From: Pseudomonadota bacterium
GTDB taxonomy: Bacteria; Pseudomonadota; Gammaproteobacteria; JAKAQQ01
DNA length: 40,885 nucleotides
NCBI GenBank assembly: GCA_027365475.1
Contig: DAHXNI010000048.1
Span: 1 to 40,885 of the forward strand
Direction of reading: 5' to 3'
Shown: piece by piece, positions 1 to 8,204 of the stretch
How positions within the stretch are numbered: the first letter of the stretch is position 1
Layout of the letters: each line of letters starts with the position of its first letter
Notes under the pieces: model-generated
The model's input: the letters and a program-made list of their open reading frames with translations, nothing else
What the model was told of the DNA's origin: nothing
Databases searched by the model: none
Translations under genes and position numbers: made by a program

Positions 1-88
1 GCTGGGTCACGGTCTTCCCTTCCTTCAGCATCTCAAGAACCAGTTTGACCTTGAGATCGGTGGCATAACGTTTGCGAATCGAGCCCAT
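1..88 (-). CDS. IS3-family transposase OrfA, N-terminal fragment
   Basis: Reading the minus strand from the ATG at 88, the first residues are MGSIRKRYATDLKVKLVLEM followed by LKEGKTVTQ. This is the typical opening of an IS3-family OrfA: a basic start, then the first helix of a helix-turn-helix that binds the element's ends. The frame is open to the window edge, so only about 29 codons are visible. A purine-rich GGGGAGG lies about 13 bases upstream of the ATG. The end of the element probably lies near 130-143, where it meets the decayed IS5-type remnant. The family call rests on the N-terminus alone; whether the rest of the element is intact cannot be seen. Confidence 0.6.
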   Translation of the reverse strand, partial: MGSIRKRYATDLKVKLVLEMLKEGKTVTQ

Positions 89-139
89 AATTGTGCTTAA
101 CCTCCCCCTGTTTTTTTGTCCAAAATTCGCCATCCACTA

Positions 140-637
140 TAGCTGGCCCTTGCGCAAGTCGAAGGGCACGGGGGCCATCCTCGTGTTACCAAGGCCATAC
201 CGTCATGGAGAACCGGCATCGTCTGATCGTGGCGGCGAAGGTGCGTCACGGCGCGTGGGCCTGCGGCCGGATAGGACAGTGCCGCGAAACTGCTCAGGAG
301 CCTGCCCGGATGCCGCCGCAAGACTGTGGAAGCCGACCAGGGCAATGATACGGCACGCTTGGTGAGCCACTGCCGGGCCCTCGGCATCACCGCGCACGTG
401 GCACGCAAAGTCGAAGGCAAATACGCTGCGCGACCGCATCAGCCGTCATGCCGGCTACGCGGTCAGTCAGCTGAAACGCAAGCGCATCGAAGAACCCTTT
501 GGCTGGGCGACGCTCATCAGCCCCATCCGGCAAGTCAAGCGGCGGGGCTTACCGAGAATTCATGCCCAGTTCCATCTCGCCCTGCGGGTTGGAACCTGGT
601 GCGCATGCGCAATATCCTGGCCCTGAATACCGGATAG
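140..637 (+). pseudogene. Decayed IS5-family transposase remnant (C-terminal half, frameshifted)
   Basis: Pieces of an IS5-type DDE transposase are spread over three frames. Around 160-260 there is a GHTVMENRHRLIV piece, matching the family's G-H-x-L-M-E-N-R-x-G-L-V segment. At 326-420 comes ADQGNDTARLVSHCRALGITAHV, the region after the second catalytic Asp. A different frame from 426 gives RHAGYAVSQLKRKRIEEPFGW, which carries the E of the DDE triad. A further frame change leads to WNLVRMRNILAL and a stop at 635-637. At least three frameshifts are needed to join these parts and the N-terminal half is missing, so it cannot be functional. The motif TTTCAACAGCCTGCTGA at 761-777 resembles the outer end of such elements and may mark its right boundary; that last point is inference. 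Confidence 0.72.
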
Positions 638-640
638 CGG

Positions 641-1212
641 GAATTAGCCCACCCCGTTCACATGGCGAGCCTAAAACCGGCCGATTTGGCCCATTGAAAA
701 TCCATAAAATCACCTTGGGTTGACCTCTCGAACCATGATCCTTGGATAATCAGAAGGATATTTCAACAGCCTGCTGATACGAGATTTTGATATGCGGCGA
801 CGAAAGCTAGTTCTGTGTTACATGTCACCTGTGACGCATCTCGTAGGGATAGTTGCAAAAGGGTATCCCAATTCAGTTGGGTGGCCTGGATACCCTAATA
901 ATCGGCGAACATAGTTCCGTCTTCAAGATTTGAGGCACAACCTGAAGCCCAACTCGGTCATTTTTAGGGAACTCAACTTGAGCCAGAAGAATTGAGTATT
1001 CAGTTGGGCATGCTTCAAGCCCCCTTAGTCTCGGAGTTCGGACCGGGTTGCACTTTCGGGAAACGCGTTGTACAGTAGCGCAGTCGCAAGCAGAAACGTG
1101 ACTAGCCGCTGGATCTTTAGACTGCCCCTCTGTGGGGTGAACCAGTAGTGGTGCGTTCTGTTAGTCTTGTTTTATCGCTGAGAAAATACAGCCCAAATCG
1201 AGGTGTCAATAA
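641..1212. other. Non-coding stretch between IS remnant and exbB, with inverted repeats
   Basis: I see no convincing protein gene here. It holds the probable IS5 end at 761-777, a 9-bp inverted repeat at 860-896 (listed separately), an exact 11-bp direct repeat ATTCAGTTGGG at 871-881 and 998-1008, and complementary arms GAAGCCCAACT (944-954) and AGTTGGGC-AT-GCTTC (1002-1016). CTCAACTTGAG (972-982) is a short palindrome. Such a density of pairing segments could be an untranslated leader of exbB, a small RNA or decayed mobile DNA; nothing decides between them. I found no Fur-box-like sequence, although tonB systems are often Fur-controlled. Confidence 0.5.
860..896. repeat. Inverted repeat AGGGTATCC / GGATACCCT
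   Basis: AGGGTATCC at 860-868 and GGATACCCT at 888-896 are perfect 9-bp complements. Inside the 19-base interval CCAA (868-871) and TTGG (877-880) can pair, giving a two-tier hairpin. No T-run follows (the next bases are AATAATCGG), so this is not a standard intrinsic terminator. Its role is unknown. Confidence 0.6.
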
Positions 1213-1848
1213 GTGGATATCAACTATCTTATCCATATCGCTGCAGTCTCTGGTGGCATTCTCTATGTCATGATTCTGATTCTTTTGGTTTGCCTGGTGG
1301 TGATCATTGATCGAACCTGGTATCTGACCCGTGTCCATCGTGAAGGTCTTGCTATCGGACGCGCGGTGGCTCAAATGAGTCACTTGGATCGGGATGCATT
1401 GGCCCAGCTCGCGGAGGATAAATCCCAATTCCCCCAATCGGTGCTGGTTCAGGTTCCAGTCAACCATCCCAACGTCAAGGACCCAGTGGAGTTTGCTGAA
1501 CTGGTCGAAGAAGGGATCATGACAGTTGCACCGCGAATGGACAAAGGCCTCTGGTTACTTGATACACTGGTCACGATGGCGCCTCTTTTGGGATTGCTGG
1601 GTACCATCATCGGAATCTTTCAATCGTTCCGGGTTCTTGGTAACCCTGGTACGGCTCCGACTGCAGTGACGGGCGGTGTGGCGGAAGCTCTGATTGCCAC
1701 GGCAGCGGGTTTGTTTGTGGCCATCATCTCCATGATTTTTTACAATGGCCTTTCCAACCTGGTACGGATTAATCTGCATCATATGGAAACGATCAAAGCC
1801 ATTCTCGTCAATCGGCTCCGTGCGGAGTCCGGTTCAGCTCGTCGGTGA
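1213..1848 (+). CDS. exbB: ExbB/TolQ-family proton channel protein (TonB system)
   Basis: Inner-membrane protein of the MotA/TolQ/ExbB family, 211 aa. With ExbD it forms the proton-driven motor that energises TonB for active transport across the outer membrane. Three membrane segments are visible: about residues 12-34, 113-136 (rich in G, L and I, with a TMAPLLGLLGTIIGIF motif) and 155-182 (VAEALIATAAGLFVAI). The TM2/TM3 motifs are the family's most conserved parts and line the channel. A cytoplasmic stretch of about 75 residues separates TM1 from TM2. The start is GTG at 1213 with AGGTG at 1201-1205. The next genes are exbD and tonB, so ExbB is favoured over TolQ; no tolR/tolA/tolB/pal genes are present. 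The 77-base gap to exbD holds no gene. Confidence 0.9.
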   Translation: MDINYLIHIAAVSGGILYVMILILLVCLVVIIDRTWYLTRVHREGLAIGRAVAQMSHLDRDALAQLAEDKSQFPQSVLVQVPVNHPNVKDPVEFAELVEEGIMTVAPRMDKGLWLLDTLVTMAPLLGLLGTIIGIFQSFRVLGNPGTAPTAVTGGVAEALIATAAGLFVAIISMIFYNGLSNLVRINLHHMETIKAILVNRLRAESGSARR

Positions 1849-1925
1849 TTCCTGGCGGGCGCTTCTAAGCGCTTCTGCCTAAAGTCGCCGATCTCAGATG
1901 ATCCCAAACGGGGGTTGACAACTAC

Positions 1926-2324
1926 ATGAAAGCTAAATACTTCGACCGCAAGCGGGCACGAATCGAAATCATCCCGATGATCGATATCATGTTCTTCTTG
2001 CTTGTCTTTTTCATTATTGTGACCTTGCAACTCATTCCTACGACTGGAATGAATACCAAATTGCCGGAGAGTACGACCGCCAGGCAGCTCAAACACCCCA
2101 AAGTGGTCATCTCGTTGCAGCGAGATGGAACGATGTATGTTCAGGGTCGCGTGGTAAGTCCGAGTCAACTGACGGCTATGCTTGAGCAGTACCCTAACCC
2201 GACACAGGTCATTGTCACGATTGCTGGAGCCAAGCAGGCGACCTTACAGGAACTTGTGAACGTCATGGATGCTTGCCGACGGGCGGGTGTGTCGCAGATC
2301 GGCATTGCTGCTCGCCGGACTTGA
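1926..2324 (+). CDS. exbD: ExbD/TolR-family biopolymer transport protein
   Basis: A 132-aa partner of ExbB. A short basic cytoplasmic N-terminus (KAKYFDRKRARIEI) is followed by one transmembrane helix beginning PMIDIMFFLLVFFII. The Asp in PMID is the residue that ExbD/TolR proteins use to carry protons. The rest is a periplasmic domain that would contact TonB and peptidoglycan; it ends soon after a segment with an LVNVMDACRRAGV helix, as in the family. Length is normal (E. coli ExbD is 141 aa). The ATG at 1926 follows a GGGGGTTGAC purine-rich stretch. tonB starts 11 bases after its stop, so the three genes should be one transcript. Confidence 0.9.
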   Translation: MKAKYFDRKRARIEIIPMIDIMFFLLVFFIIVTLQLIPTTGMNTKLPESTTARQLKHPKVVISLQRDGTMYVQGRVVSPSQLTAMLEQYPNPTQVIVTIAGAKQATLQELVNVMDACRRAGVSQIGIAARRT

Positions 2325-2335
2325 GGTTTTATCGT

Positions 2336-3037
2336 ATGGCTCTTTTCAGGCGTTTATCGACGTCCACACCTCAAGGAGGAGGGGTTGACCCATTTTCAGA
2401 CGAAACGGCACATGCGGGTCTTACTTTTGTACTGGCGCTCATTGCCGAGGCAGTCATCCTTTCCGGGGGTGTTGCGTGGTATGTCTGGGGACGGCAGATT
2501 ATTGCTGTTCCGCCGCCGCCGAAGGTGGAAAGCGTACAACTTCGGAAGCAACCGAAAAAGCCTCCACCGCCTAAACCGCCACCGCCTGTTCCCCCTCCAC
2601 CGCCGCAGGCTGCAGTAACTCCGACCAATGTACCGATTCCGCCGGTGCTTCCACCGCTGGAGCCGATGCCACCTTTGCCATCCGGAGCGGCCTTTACGCC
2701 TGCGCCACCATCTGGTCCGCCGGCACCACCAACTGCCCCCTTGGCATCCATGGTTGCTTCATTTTCAGCGGAATTGGATCAAGCACTTTTTCTTTGCGCC
2801 CAGGGGCACTATCCTCCTCAAGCCATGATGGCGGGGCTATCGGGTACAGGTACGGTGTCGTTCGTTTATAACAACCAACGTGCCACCCATGTCAAATTGG
2901 TACAATCAACTGGACATTTCTCGTTGGATCGTGCCTTGGTACGTGCTGTGCGAACATGTTCCCTGCCTCCTGCTCCTGCCGGATATTCCAGACGGGACTT
3001 TGAGATTCCGATTGAAATGCGCCCGAGCGGAGGGTAA
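2336..3037 (+). CDS. tonB: TonB-family energy transducer
   Basis: TonB spans the periplasm and passes the energy of ExbB/ExbD to outer-membrane receptors. The chosen ATG at 2336 (233 aa) has GAGG at 2323-2326; an upstream in-frame ATG at 2273 lies inside exbD and is unlikely. Order of parts: a short cytoplasmic N-terminus, one transmembrane anchor (about residues 30-50, LTFVLALIAEAVILSGGVAW), a proline-rich spacer (about 56-145) with VPPPP, KPPPPKPPPP and VPPPPP runs, and a C-terminal TonB domain with YPPQA, GTGTVSF and a VKLVQSTGHFSLDRAL block. Two Cys in that domain (in FLCAQG and VRTCSLPP) are unusual and could form a disulfide. No TonB-dependent receptor lies next to it, so the substrate is unknown. 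Confidence 0.88.
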   Translation: MALFRRLSTSTPQGGGVDPFSDETAHAGLTFVLALIAEAVILSGGVAWYVWGRQIIAVPPPPKVESVQLRKQPKKPPPPKPPPPVPPPPPQAAVTPTNVPIPPVLPPLEPMPPLPSGAAFTPAPPSGPPAPPTAPLASMVASFSAELDQALFLCAQGHYPPQAMMAGLSGTGTVSFVYNNQRATHVKLVQSTGHFSLDRALVRAVRTCSLPPAPAGYSRRDFEIPIEMRPSGG

Positions 3038-3080
3038 TCAACCAAACGTAGGCCATTTATTGAAGTGAATAGCCACGACC

Positions 3081-3120
3081 AAGCCTCCCCTCCCTGTAAT
3101 ATGGGAGGGGAGGCTTTTGC
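3081..3120 (+). terminator. Strong intrinsic terminator after tonB
   Basis: AAGCCTCCCCTCCC (3081-3094) and GGGAGGGGAGGCTT (3103-3116) form a perfect 14-bp GC-rich stem with an 8-base loop, followed by TTTTGCTTTT. It lies 44 bases after the tonB stop and about 45 bases before the next start, so it should end exbB-exbD-tonB transcription. Confidence 0.93.
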
Positions 3121-3163
3121 TTTTGATTCATTGATTGTGCAAACCAATGTTAGGAGACGCCAC

Positions 3164-4147
3164 ATGAAATATCGTGTACTGGGCCAAAATCTCCGGGTTT
3201 CAGCTGTTGGGCTGGGTTGTATGGGCATGTCAGAGTTTTATGGTCAAGGAGATGACCGGGAATCCATTATCACCATTCAGCGTGCGCTTGATCTTGGAGT
3301 CAATTTTCTTGATACCGCCGACATGTATGGAGCCGGGCGCAATGAAGATCTCATTGGTCGGGCAATTCGCGGGCACCGTTTAAAAGTGATTCTCGCGACT
3401 AAATTTGGAAATGTACGTGGGGCCAAGGGTGAGTTTCTTGGGGTCAATGGGCACCCGGAGTATGTTCGCCAAGCCTGTGAAGCGAGTCTTCGACGACTGG
3501 GCGTCGAATGTATCGACCTTTATTACCAGCACCGAGTCGACCCAAAGACACCAATTGAGGACACATTAGGCGCAATGGCACGGCTGGTGCAGGAAGGGAA
3601 AGTTCGGTTTTTAGGCCTTTCGGAAGCGCATCCCAATACTCTTCGACGGGCGCATGCCGTACACCCAATTGCAGCCCTCCAGACGGAGTATTCTTTGTGG
3701 TCGCGGGATCCAGAGACTGAGGTTTTGAAAACCTGTCGTGAGCTGGGGGTCGGGTTTGTAGCCTATAGTCCCTTGGGACGCGGTATGCTGACTGGGCGCT
3801 TTAATAGCCCAGGTGATTTTACGGAGGACGACTGGCGCAAGCGTCACCCACGCTTTCAGGGTGATAACTTTTCGAAAAATATGGTATTAGTCAATCATCT
3901 GGATACATTGGCGAAGCAAAAAAATATCGACCCATCGCAAATTGCCTTGGCTTGGGTTCTCGCCCAAGGCGATGACATTGTTCCGATTCCAGGAACTAAA
4001 CATATCGAATATCTTGAAAAGAATATCGCAGCTCTCGATGTTCGGATTACAGACGAGGAGATTGCTCTACTCAACGCAGTTTTCCCTCTTGGTATTGCCG
4101 CTGGAGAGCGATATCACCCCCAGGGTATGCAAGCAGTGAATCGCTGA
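3164..4147 (+). CDS. Aldo/keto reductase
   Basis: A 327-aa NADPH-dependent oxidoreductase of the aldo/keto reductase superfamily, closest by its opening (KYRVLG...[15 protein letters not shown]) to the AKR13/YakC-type group. The catalytic tetrad is visible: D50 and Y55 in [10 protein letters not shown]80 in ILATKFG and H123 in LYYQHRVD. The cofactor-binding end is present near [19 protein letters not shown]. Cytosolic, no signal peptide. The start is ATG 3164 with AGGAG at 3152-3156; the longer open frame from 3065 would run through the terminator hairpin and is rejected. The natural carbonyl substrate cannot be told from sequence. It stands alone between the tonB terminator and convergent clpB. 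The 152 bases to clpB hold no gene. Confidence 0.9.
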   Translation: MKYRVLGQNLRVSAVGLGCMGMSEFYGQGDDRESIITIQRALDLGVNFLDTADMYGAGRNEDLIGRAIRGHRLKVILATKFGNVRGAKGEFLGVNGHPEYVRQACEASLRRLGVECIDLYYQHRVDPKTPIEDTLGAMARLVQEGKVRFLGLSEAHPNTLRRAHAVHPIAALQTEYSLWSRDPETEVLKTCRELGVGFVAYSPLGRGMLTGRFNSPGDFTEDDWRKRHPRFQGDNFSKNMVLVNHLDTLAKQKNIDPSQIALAWVLAQGDDIVPIPGTKHIEYLEKNIAALDVRITDEEIALLNAVFPLGIAAGERYHPQGMQAVNR

Positions 4148-4299
4148 GTTGATCAGGATTGCAAACCCAAATACAAAAAAATAAGTGGCGTTGAGTTTGG
4201 AATCATAGTACGCAGCCAGTTCATAGGATGCGGCTTGAAGGCTCTTAGCTTGAGTCCAACCCTGATCGAATTTAGGCTGCTTAGGTCGAGCTCATCGTT

Positions 4300-6894
4300 T
4301 CAGTCAGACTGTGCTTTTTGCTTCTGGAATGTCAGGTGATTAGCAGTAACATGCACCTCAATTGTATCGCCCGGGATATAATCCCCGGCCAGAATACTGC
4401 GCGCCAACGGTTTCTCGAGTTCTGATTGAATGGCTCGCTTGAGGGGTCTTGCGCCATAAGCAGGATCGTATCCCGTCTCTGCCAGGTACTCAATGGTATT
4501 ACTGCTGACTTCCAGGGTCAGTTGCTGCTTGGCGAGACGCTGCTTGACCGCATTGATTTGAATCTCGACAATCGCGTGGATCTGCTTTGGATCCAATGGA
4601 TGAAACACAACCAGCTCATCGATTCGGTTGATGAGCTCGGGTTTGAAGTGTTGCTTAACGATTTCAAGTACGGCCCGCTTCATAGAATCATAGTTCTGCG
4701 GGCCACCGAGCGATTCCTGGATGATCTGGCTGCCAAGATTCGACGTCATGATAATGATGGTGTTCCGAAAGTCCACTGTTCTCCCTTGGCCATCGGTCAG
4801 ACGGCCGTCATCCAAAATCTGGAGAAAAATATTGAAGATGTTGGGATGTGCTTTTTCGACTTCGTCAAAAAGTATGACGGAATAGGGTTTGCGACGAACC
4901 GCTTCAGTCAAATATCCTCCTTCATCGTAACCGACATAACCCGGTGGAGCCCCAATTAAACGTGCAACCGCGTGGGATTCCATGAATTCACTCATATCAA
5001 TCCGGATCAATGCTTTCTCGCTGTCGAAAAGGAAGGCCGCGAGCGTCTTGCTGAGCTCTGTTTTGCCCACTCCTGTTGGTCCTAAAAATAGGAAGGAACC
5101 CATGGGCCGATCAGGGTCGGAAAGCCCCGCTCGCGCAAGACGGATCGCGTCGGATACGGCCTGGACGGCTTCATCCTGTCCCACGACCCTTTTGCGCAGC
5201 GCTGATTCCATGGCCAAGAGTTTTTCGCGTTCTCCTTCAAGCATTCGGGCAACTGGAATACCGGTCCAACGTGAGACCACTTCGGCTACTTCATTTTCCG
5301 TGACGCGTGTGCGTAACAGGCGAAAACCGGATTTGGGGTCTTGACGTGCTTTTTCCAGACTTTTTTCGAGTTCCCTGATTTTTCCGTACTGTAGCTCGGA
5401 CATGCGTGCCCAATCGCCACTACGGCGGGCCGCTTCCAAATCTACACGTGCCCGATCCAGCTGATCCTGTATCGCGACCTCAGATTGAAGCCGGCCTTTT
5501 TCAGCCTTCCATATTTCCTGAAGGTCGCTATAGGAACGTTGCAAATGATCGATTTCGTCAGCCAGTTTCTGACGGCGTTCACGGGGTGCCTCATCGTGTT
5601 CTTTGGCCAGTGCCTCCTGTTCGATTCTCAGCTGGATCAATCGCCGTTCCAGCCTATCCATTGCCTCTGGCTTGGATTCGATCTCGGTACGAATCCTTGA
5701 GGCTGCCTCATCAATTAAATCAATTGCCTTGTCTGGTAGTTGTCGGTCAGTAATGTAGCGGTGGGATAAGGTTGCAGCCGCAACAATAGCCGAATCGGTG
5801 ATTTCGACGCCATGATGAATTTCATATTTCTCTTTCAATCCCCTAAGAATGGCAATCGTATCAGTCACACCCGGTTCTTGAATCAAAACCTTCTGAAACC
5901 TTCTTTCAAGTGCCGCGTCCCGTTCGATATGCTGACGGTATTCATCCAGGGTTGTCGCTCCGATGCAATGCAGCTCTCCGCGTGCCAGTGCCGGCTTCAG
6001 CATATTGCTCGCATCCATTGCTCCCTCTGTTTTGCCGGCACCCACTAAGGTATGAATTTCATCGATAAACAGCACCACACGTCCTTCCAGTTGGGCGATA
6101 TCCTTAAGAATTGCTTTCAGTCGCTCTTCGAACTCTCCCCGGTATTTCGATCCAGCAACCAATGCAGGAAGATCAAGCACGAGAAGGCGTTTGTGTTTCA
6201 TGCTTTCCGGGACATCACCATTGACCATCCGCTGAGCGAGCCCTTCCGCTATAGCCGTTTTGCCTACGCCTGGTTCGCCAATCAGAACCGGGTTGTTTTT
6301 GGTTCGGCGCTGGAGAATCTGGATCACACGCCGGATTTCTTCATCCCGGCCGATTACCGGATCCAATTTGCCCTGTTCAGCACGGGCAGTGAGATCTATA
6401 GTGTAGCGGGCGAGTGCCTGGCGCTGCTCTTCAGCACCTGGTTGATCCACCGGTGTTCCGCCGCGTAAGGTTTCAATGGTGCGCTCCAGCGCGAGCCGGT
6501 TAACGCCGGCCTGCCGGAGGAGGTCACCGACCGGATCGCGATCATCGATGAGAGCCAGGAGAAAAAGCTCGGATGCGATAAACCCATCTTTGCGCTTCTG
6601 AGCCAGTTTGTCGGTGATATTGAGCAGTCGACTGAGATCATTCGATAGATGGATCTCCCCGGCATTTCCTTGCACAGTGGGTAGTCGGCTGAGGAGTCGA
6701 GTCAGACCGGCTTCAATAGCTGGTATCTGCCCGCCTGAGCGTTCCAGTAAAGGACGTACGGTGCCGTGCTCTTGACGCAAAAAGGCGCGCACAAGGTGGA
6801 CCGGCTCAATGGATGCGTGGTCCTGCCCGGCTGCGAGTGACTGAGCGTCAGCTATCGCATCTTGAAAACTCGTGGTCAGTTTTTCAAAGCGCAC
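4300..6894 (-). CDS. clpB: ATP-dependent disaggregase ClpB
   Basis: An 864-aa Hsp100 chaperone that, with DnaK/DnaJ/GrpE, pulls proteins out of aggregates. Domains in order: Clp N-domain (about 1-145), AAA+ domain 1 with Walker A GEPGVGKT at 206-213 and Walker [11 protein letters not shown], a coiled-coil middle domain (about 400-530, rich in E/R/L, which distinguishes ClpB from ClpA/ClpC), AAA+ domain 2 with Walker A GPTGVGKT and the pore loop [13 protein letters not shown], then the C-terminal small domain. Length matches E. coli ClpB (857 aa). There is no IGF/L loop for ClpP binding, as expected. The start is GTG at 6894, giving [10 protein letters not shown], the family's usual opening. 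A candidate sigma-32 promoter lies about 40 bases upstream. No partner chaperone gene is adjacent. Confidence 0.97.
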   Translation of the reverse strand: MRFEKLTTSFQDAIADAQSLAAGQDHASIEPVHLVRAFLRQEHGTVRPLLERSGGQIPAIEAGLTRLLSRLPTVQGNAGEIHLSNDLSRLLNITDKLAQKRKDGFIASELFLLALIDDRDPVGDLLRQAGVNRLALERTIETLRGGTPVDQPGAEEQRQALARYTIDLTARAEQGKLDPVIGRDEEIRRVIQILQRRTKNNPVLIGEPGVGKTAIAEGLAQRMVNGDVPESMKHKRLLVLDLPALVAGSKYRGEFEERLKAILKDIAQLEGRVVLFIDEIHTLVGAGKTEGAMDASNMLKPALARGELHCIGATTLDEYRQHIERDAALERRFQKVLIQEPGVTDTIAILRGLKEKYEIHHGVEITDSAIVAAATLSHRYITDRQLPDKAIDLIDEAASRIRTEIESKPEAMDRLERRLIQLRIEQEALAKEHDEAPRERRQKLADEIDHLQRSYSDLQEIWKAEKGRLQSEVAIQDQLDRARVDLEAARRSGDWARMSELQYGKIRELEKSLEKARQDPKSGFRLLRTRVTENEVAEVVSRWTGIPVARMLEGEREKLLAMESALRKRVVGQDEAVQAVSDAIRLARAGLSDPDRPMGSFLFLGPTGVGKTELSKTLAAFLFDSEKALIRIDMSEFMESHAVARLIGAPPGYVGYDEGGYLTEAVRRKPYSVILFDEVEKAHPNIFNIFLQILDDGRLTDGQGRTVDFRNTIIIMTSNLGSQIIQESLGGPQNYDSMKRAVLEIVKQHFKPELINRIDELVVFHPLDPKQIHAIVEIQINAVKQRLAKQQLTLEVSSNTIEYLAETGYDPAYGARPLKRAIQSELEKPLARSILAGDYIPGDTIEVHVTANHLTFQKQKAQSD

Positions 6895-6940
6895 AGTACT
6901 TCACCATGTCAAATATCCGAAAGAAAACCTTATCCTTCAC

Positions 6941-6971
6941 TATCTGGGGTCTCGATGGGCGTTTTTCAATG
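6941..6971 (-). promoter_or_regulatory. Candidate sigma-32 heat-shock promoter of clpB
   Basis: Read on the minus strand, CATTGAA (6971-6965) is followed after 15 bases by CCCCAGATA (6949-6941). The heat-shock consensus is CTTGAA, 13-17 bases, CCCCATNT; the -10 block differs at one position. It would start RNA near 6934, about 40 bases before the clpB GTG. Position, spacing and the gene served all fit; the match itself was made by eye. Confidence 0.55.
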
Positions 6972-7070
6972 AAACAGATTATGGCTTTCTCACTTGTGGT
7001 GTGAGACAGGGTGCGACGGGCCGGAACGCTGATTCAACTGACTTTGAGCAGGATCGGCTAGAATTACACT

Positions 7071-8204
7071 ATGTCCGAGAACCTGTTCGTGAAAGGACTC
7101 GTACCCGAACATGAGACTCGGGTGTCTTCCCCTCATCGTCTTGCCGTCGCACCGCTCATGGGATGGACGGATCGCCATTTTCGTTATTTTTTGCGTCTCA
7201 TTAGCAAAGGAGCTTGGTTGTATAGTGAGATGCTGCCTACCCAAACACTGCTCCGGGGCCGAGATCCGGCGCGACGTATCGATTGCCATCCTGCAGAACA
7301 CCCGGTTGCGCTTCAACTCGGTGGAGATGATCCGTCACAGTTGAGCCGTGCCGCGCACTGGGGCTGGAAGGCCGGTTACGATGAAATCAATCTCAATATC
7401 GGCTGCCCCAGTCCGAGAGTGTTACAGGGTGGATTTGGGGTCTGTCTTATGGAGAACCCAGAACGGGTTGGTGCACTTGTCGCCGCGATCCGCGAGACTG
7501 TTCCGATTCCGGTCTCCGTAAAATGCCGCCTGGGCTTTGATCATCATGTACACCCAGCCTTTCTTGAAACATTTGTCCAAACGGTCGCCGCGCAGGGTTG
7601 TGGTACTTTTTTTGTACATGCGCGTGTAGCATGGTTGGATGGTGTAAGTCCTAAGGCCAACAGAACTCTGCCACCGCTTGATTATGAATCCGTCGTTCGG
7701 CTGAAGAAAAAATTCCCGGATCTTGAGATCGTGGCCAACGGCGGTATCACTGACCATGAAGAGGCAAAACACCTTCTGGCGCATGTGGATGGCATCATGG
7801 TTGGACGTAAGATCCTGGAAGACCCTCTCTGGCTTGCTTCACTTGAGGGTGCAATGGGTATGCAACAAAGCCCGGCTCCATCCCGCATGAGACTTATTGA
7901 AACGTATGGCGCCTACTTATCTGATGTGATCCAGTCAGCTGCCGAGACCCATATATCCATGCAGCGTCTGTTTCAACCGCTTCTAACAGTGATACGGGGC
8001 TTTTCAGGAGCAGCTCGACTCCGCCAGTTGGTATGCAAAGCGGGTCGCGATTCGAGATCGGAAGGATGTGTCTGGATAGAACGCATTCTCGATCAACTGA
8101 CTCAAACCGACTTGCAAACCGGGCTTGCATTCCAGTCCATACCCTCACACGAGGCTAGCTTTGAGAGGATAGTTCCCGCTGAACTCGCTGTAACGCCTCC
8201 TTGA
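7071..8204 (+). CDS. dusA: tRNA-dihydrouridine synthase A
   Basis: A 377-aa flavoenzyme that reduces specific uridines in the tRNA D-loop, using FMN and NADPH. The FMN-binding TIM barrel shows RLAVAPLMGWTDRHFRYFLR at the start, EHPVALQLGG, the DEINLNIGCPSPRV motif with the catalytic Cys, the FGVCLM segment, and HARVAWLDGVSPKANR with PPLDYE. These last two are characteristic of DusA rather than DusB or DusC. The VANGGI and DGIMVGR phosphate-binding motifs follow. The start is ATG 7071; there is no clear Shine-Dalgarno, and TAGAAT at 7059-7064 is placed so that RNA might begin at or next to the ATG. The 3' end overlaps the convergent pckG by 50 bp. Confidence 0.93.
   Translation: MSENLFVKGLVPEHETRVSSPHRLAVAPLMGWTDRHFRYFLRLISKGAWLYSEMLPTQTLLRGRDPARRIDCHPAEHPVALQLGGDDPSQLSRAAHWGWKAGYDEINLNIGCPSPRVLQGGFGVCLMENPERVGALVAAIRETVPIPVSVKCRLGFDHHVHPAFLETFVQTVAAQGCGTFFVHARVAWLDGVSPKANRTLPPLDYESVVRLKKKFPDLEIVANGGITDHEEAKHLLAHVDGIMVGRKILEDPLWLASLEGAMGMQQSPAPSRMRLIETYGAYLSDVIQSAAETHISMQRLFQPLLTVIRGFSGAARLRQLVCKAGRDSRSEGCVWIERILDQLTQTDLQTGLAFQSIPSHEASFERIVPAELAVTPP

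Noticed and set aside
2371-2751. Gly-rich 126-codon frame opposite tonB
   Set aside because: The glycine runs are the complement of the proline-rich spacer codons of TonB.
3123-3151. Promoter for the aldo/keto reductase (TTGATT-17-AATGTT)
   Set aside because: The -10 matches at only three positions and the start would fall within the Shine-Dalgarno.
4151-4267. GATCAGG / CCTGATC as a terminator between the reductase gene and clpB
   Set aside because: The arms are about 100 bases apart and no T-run follows on either strand.
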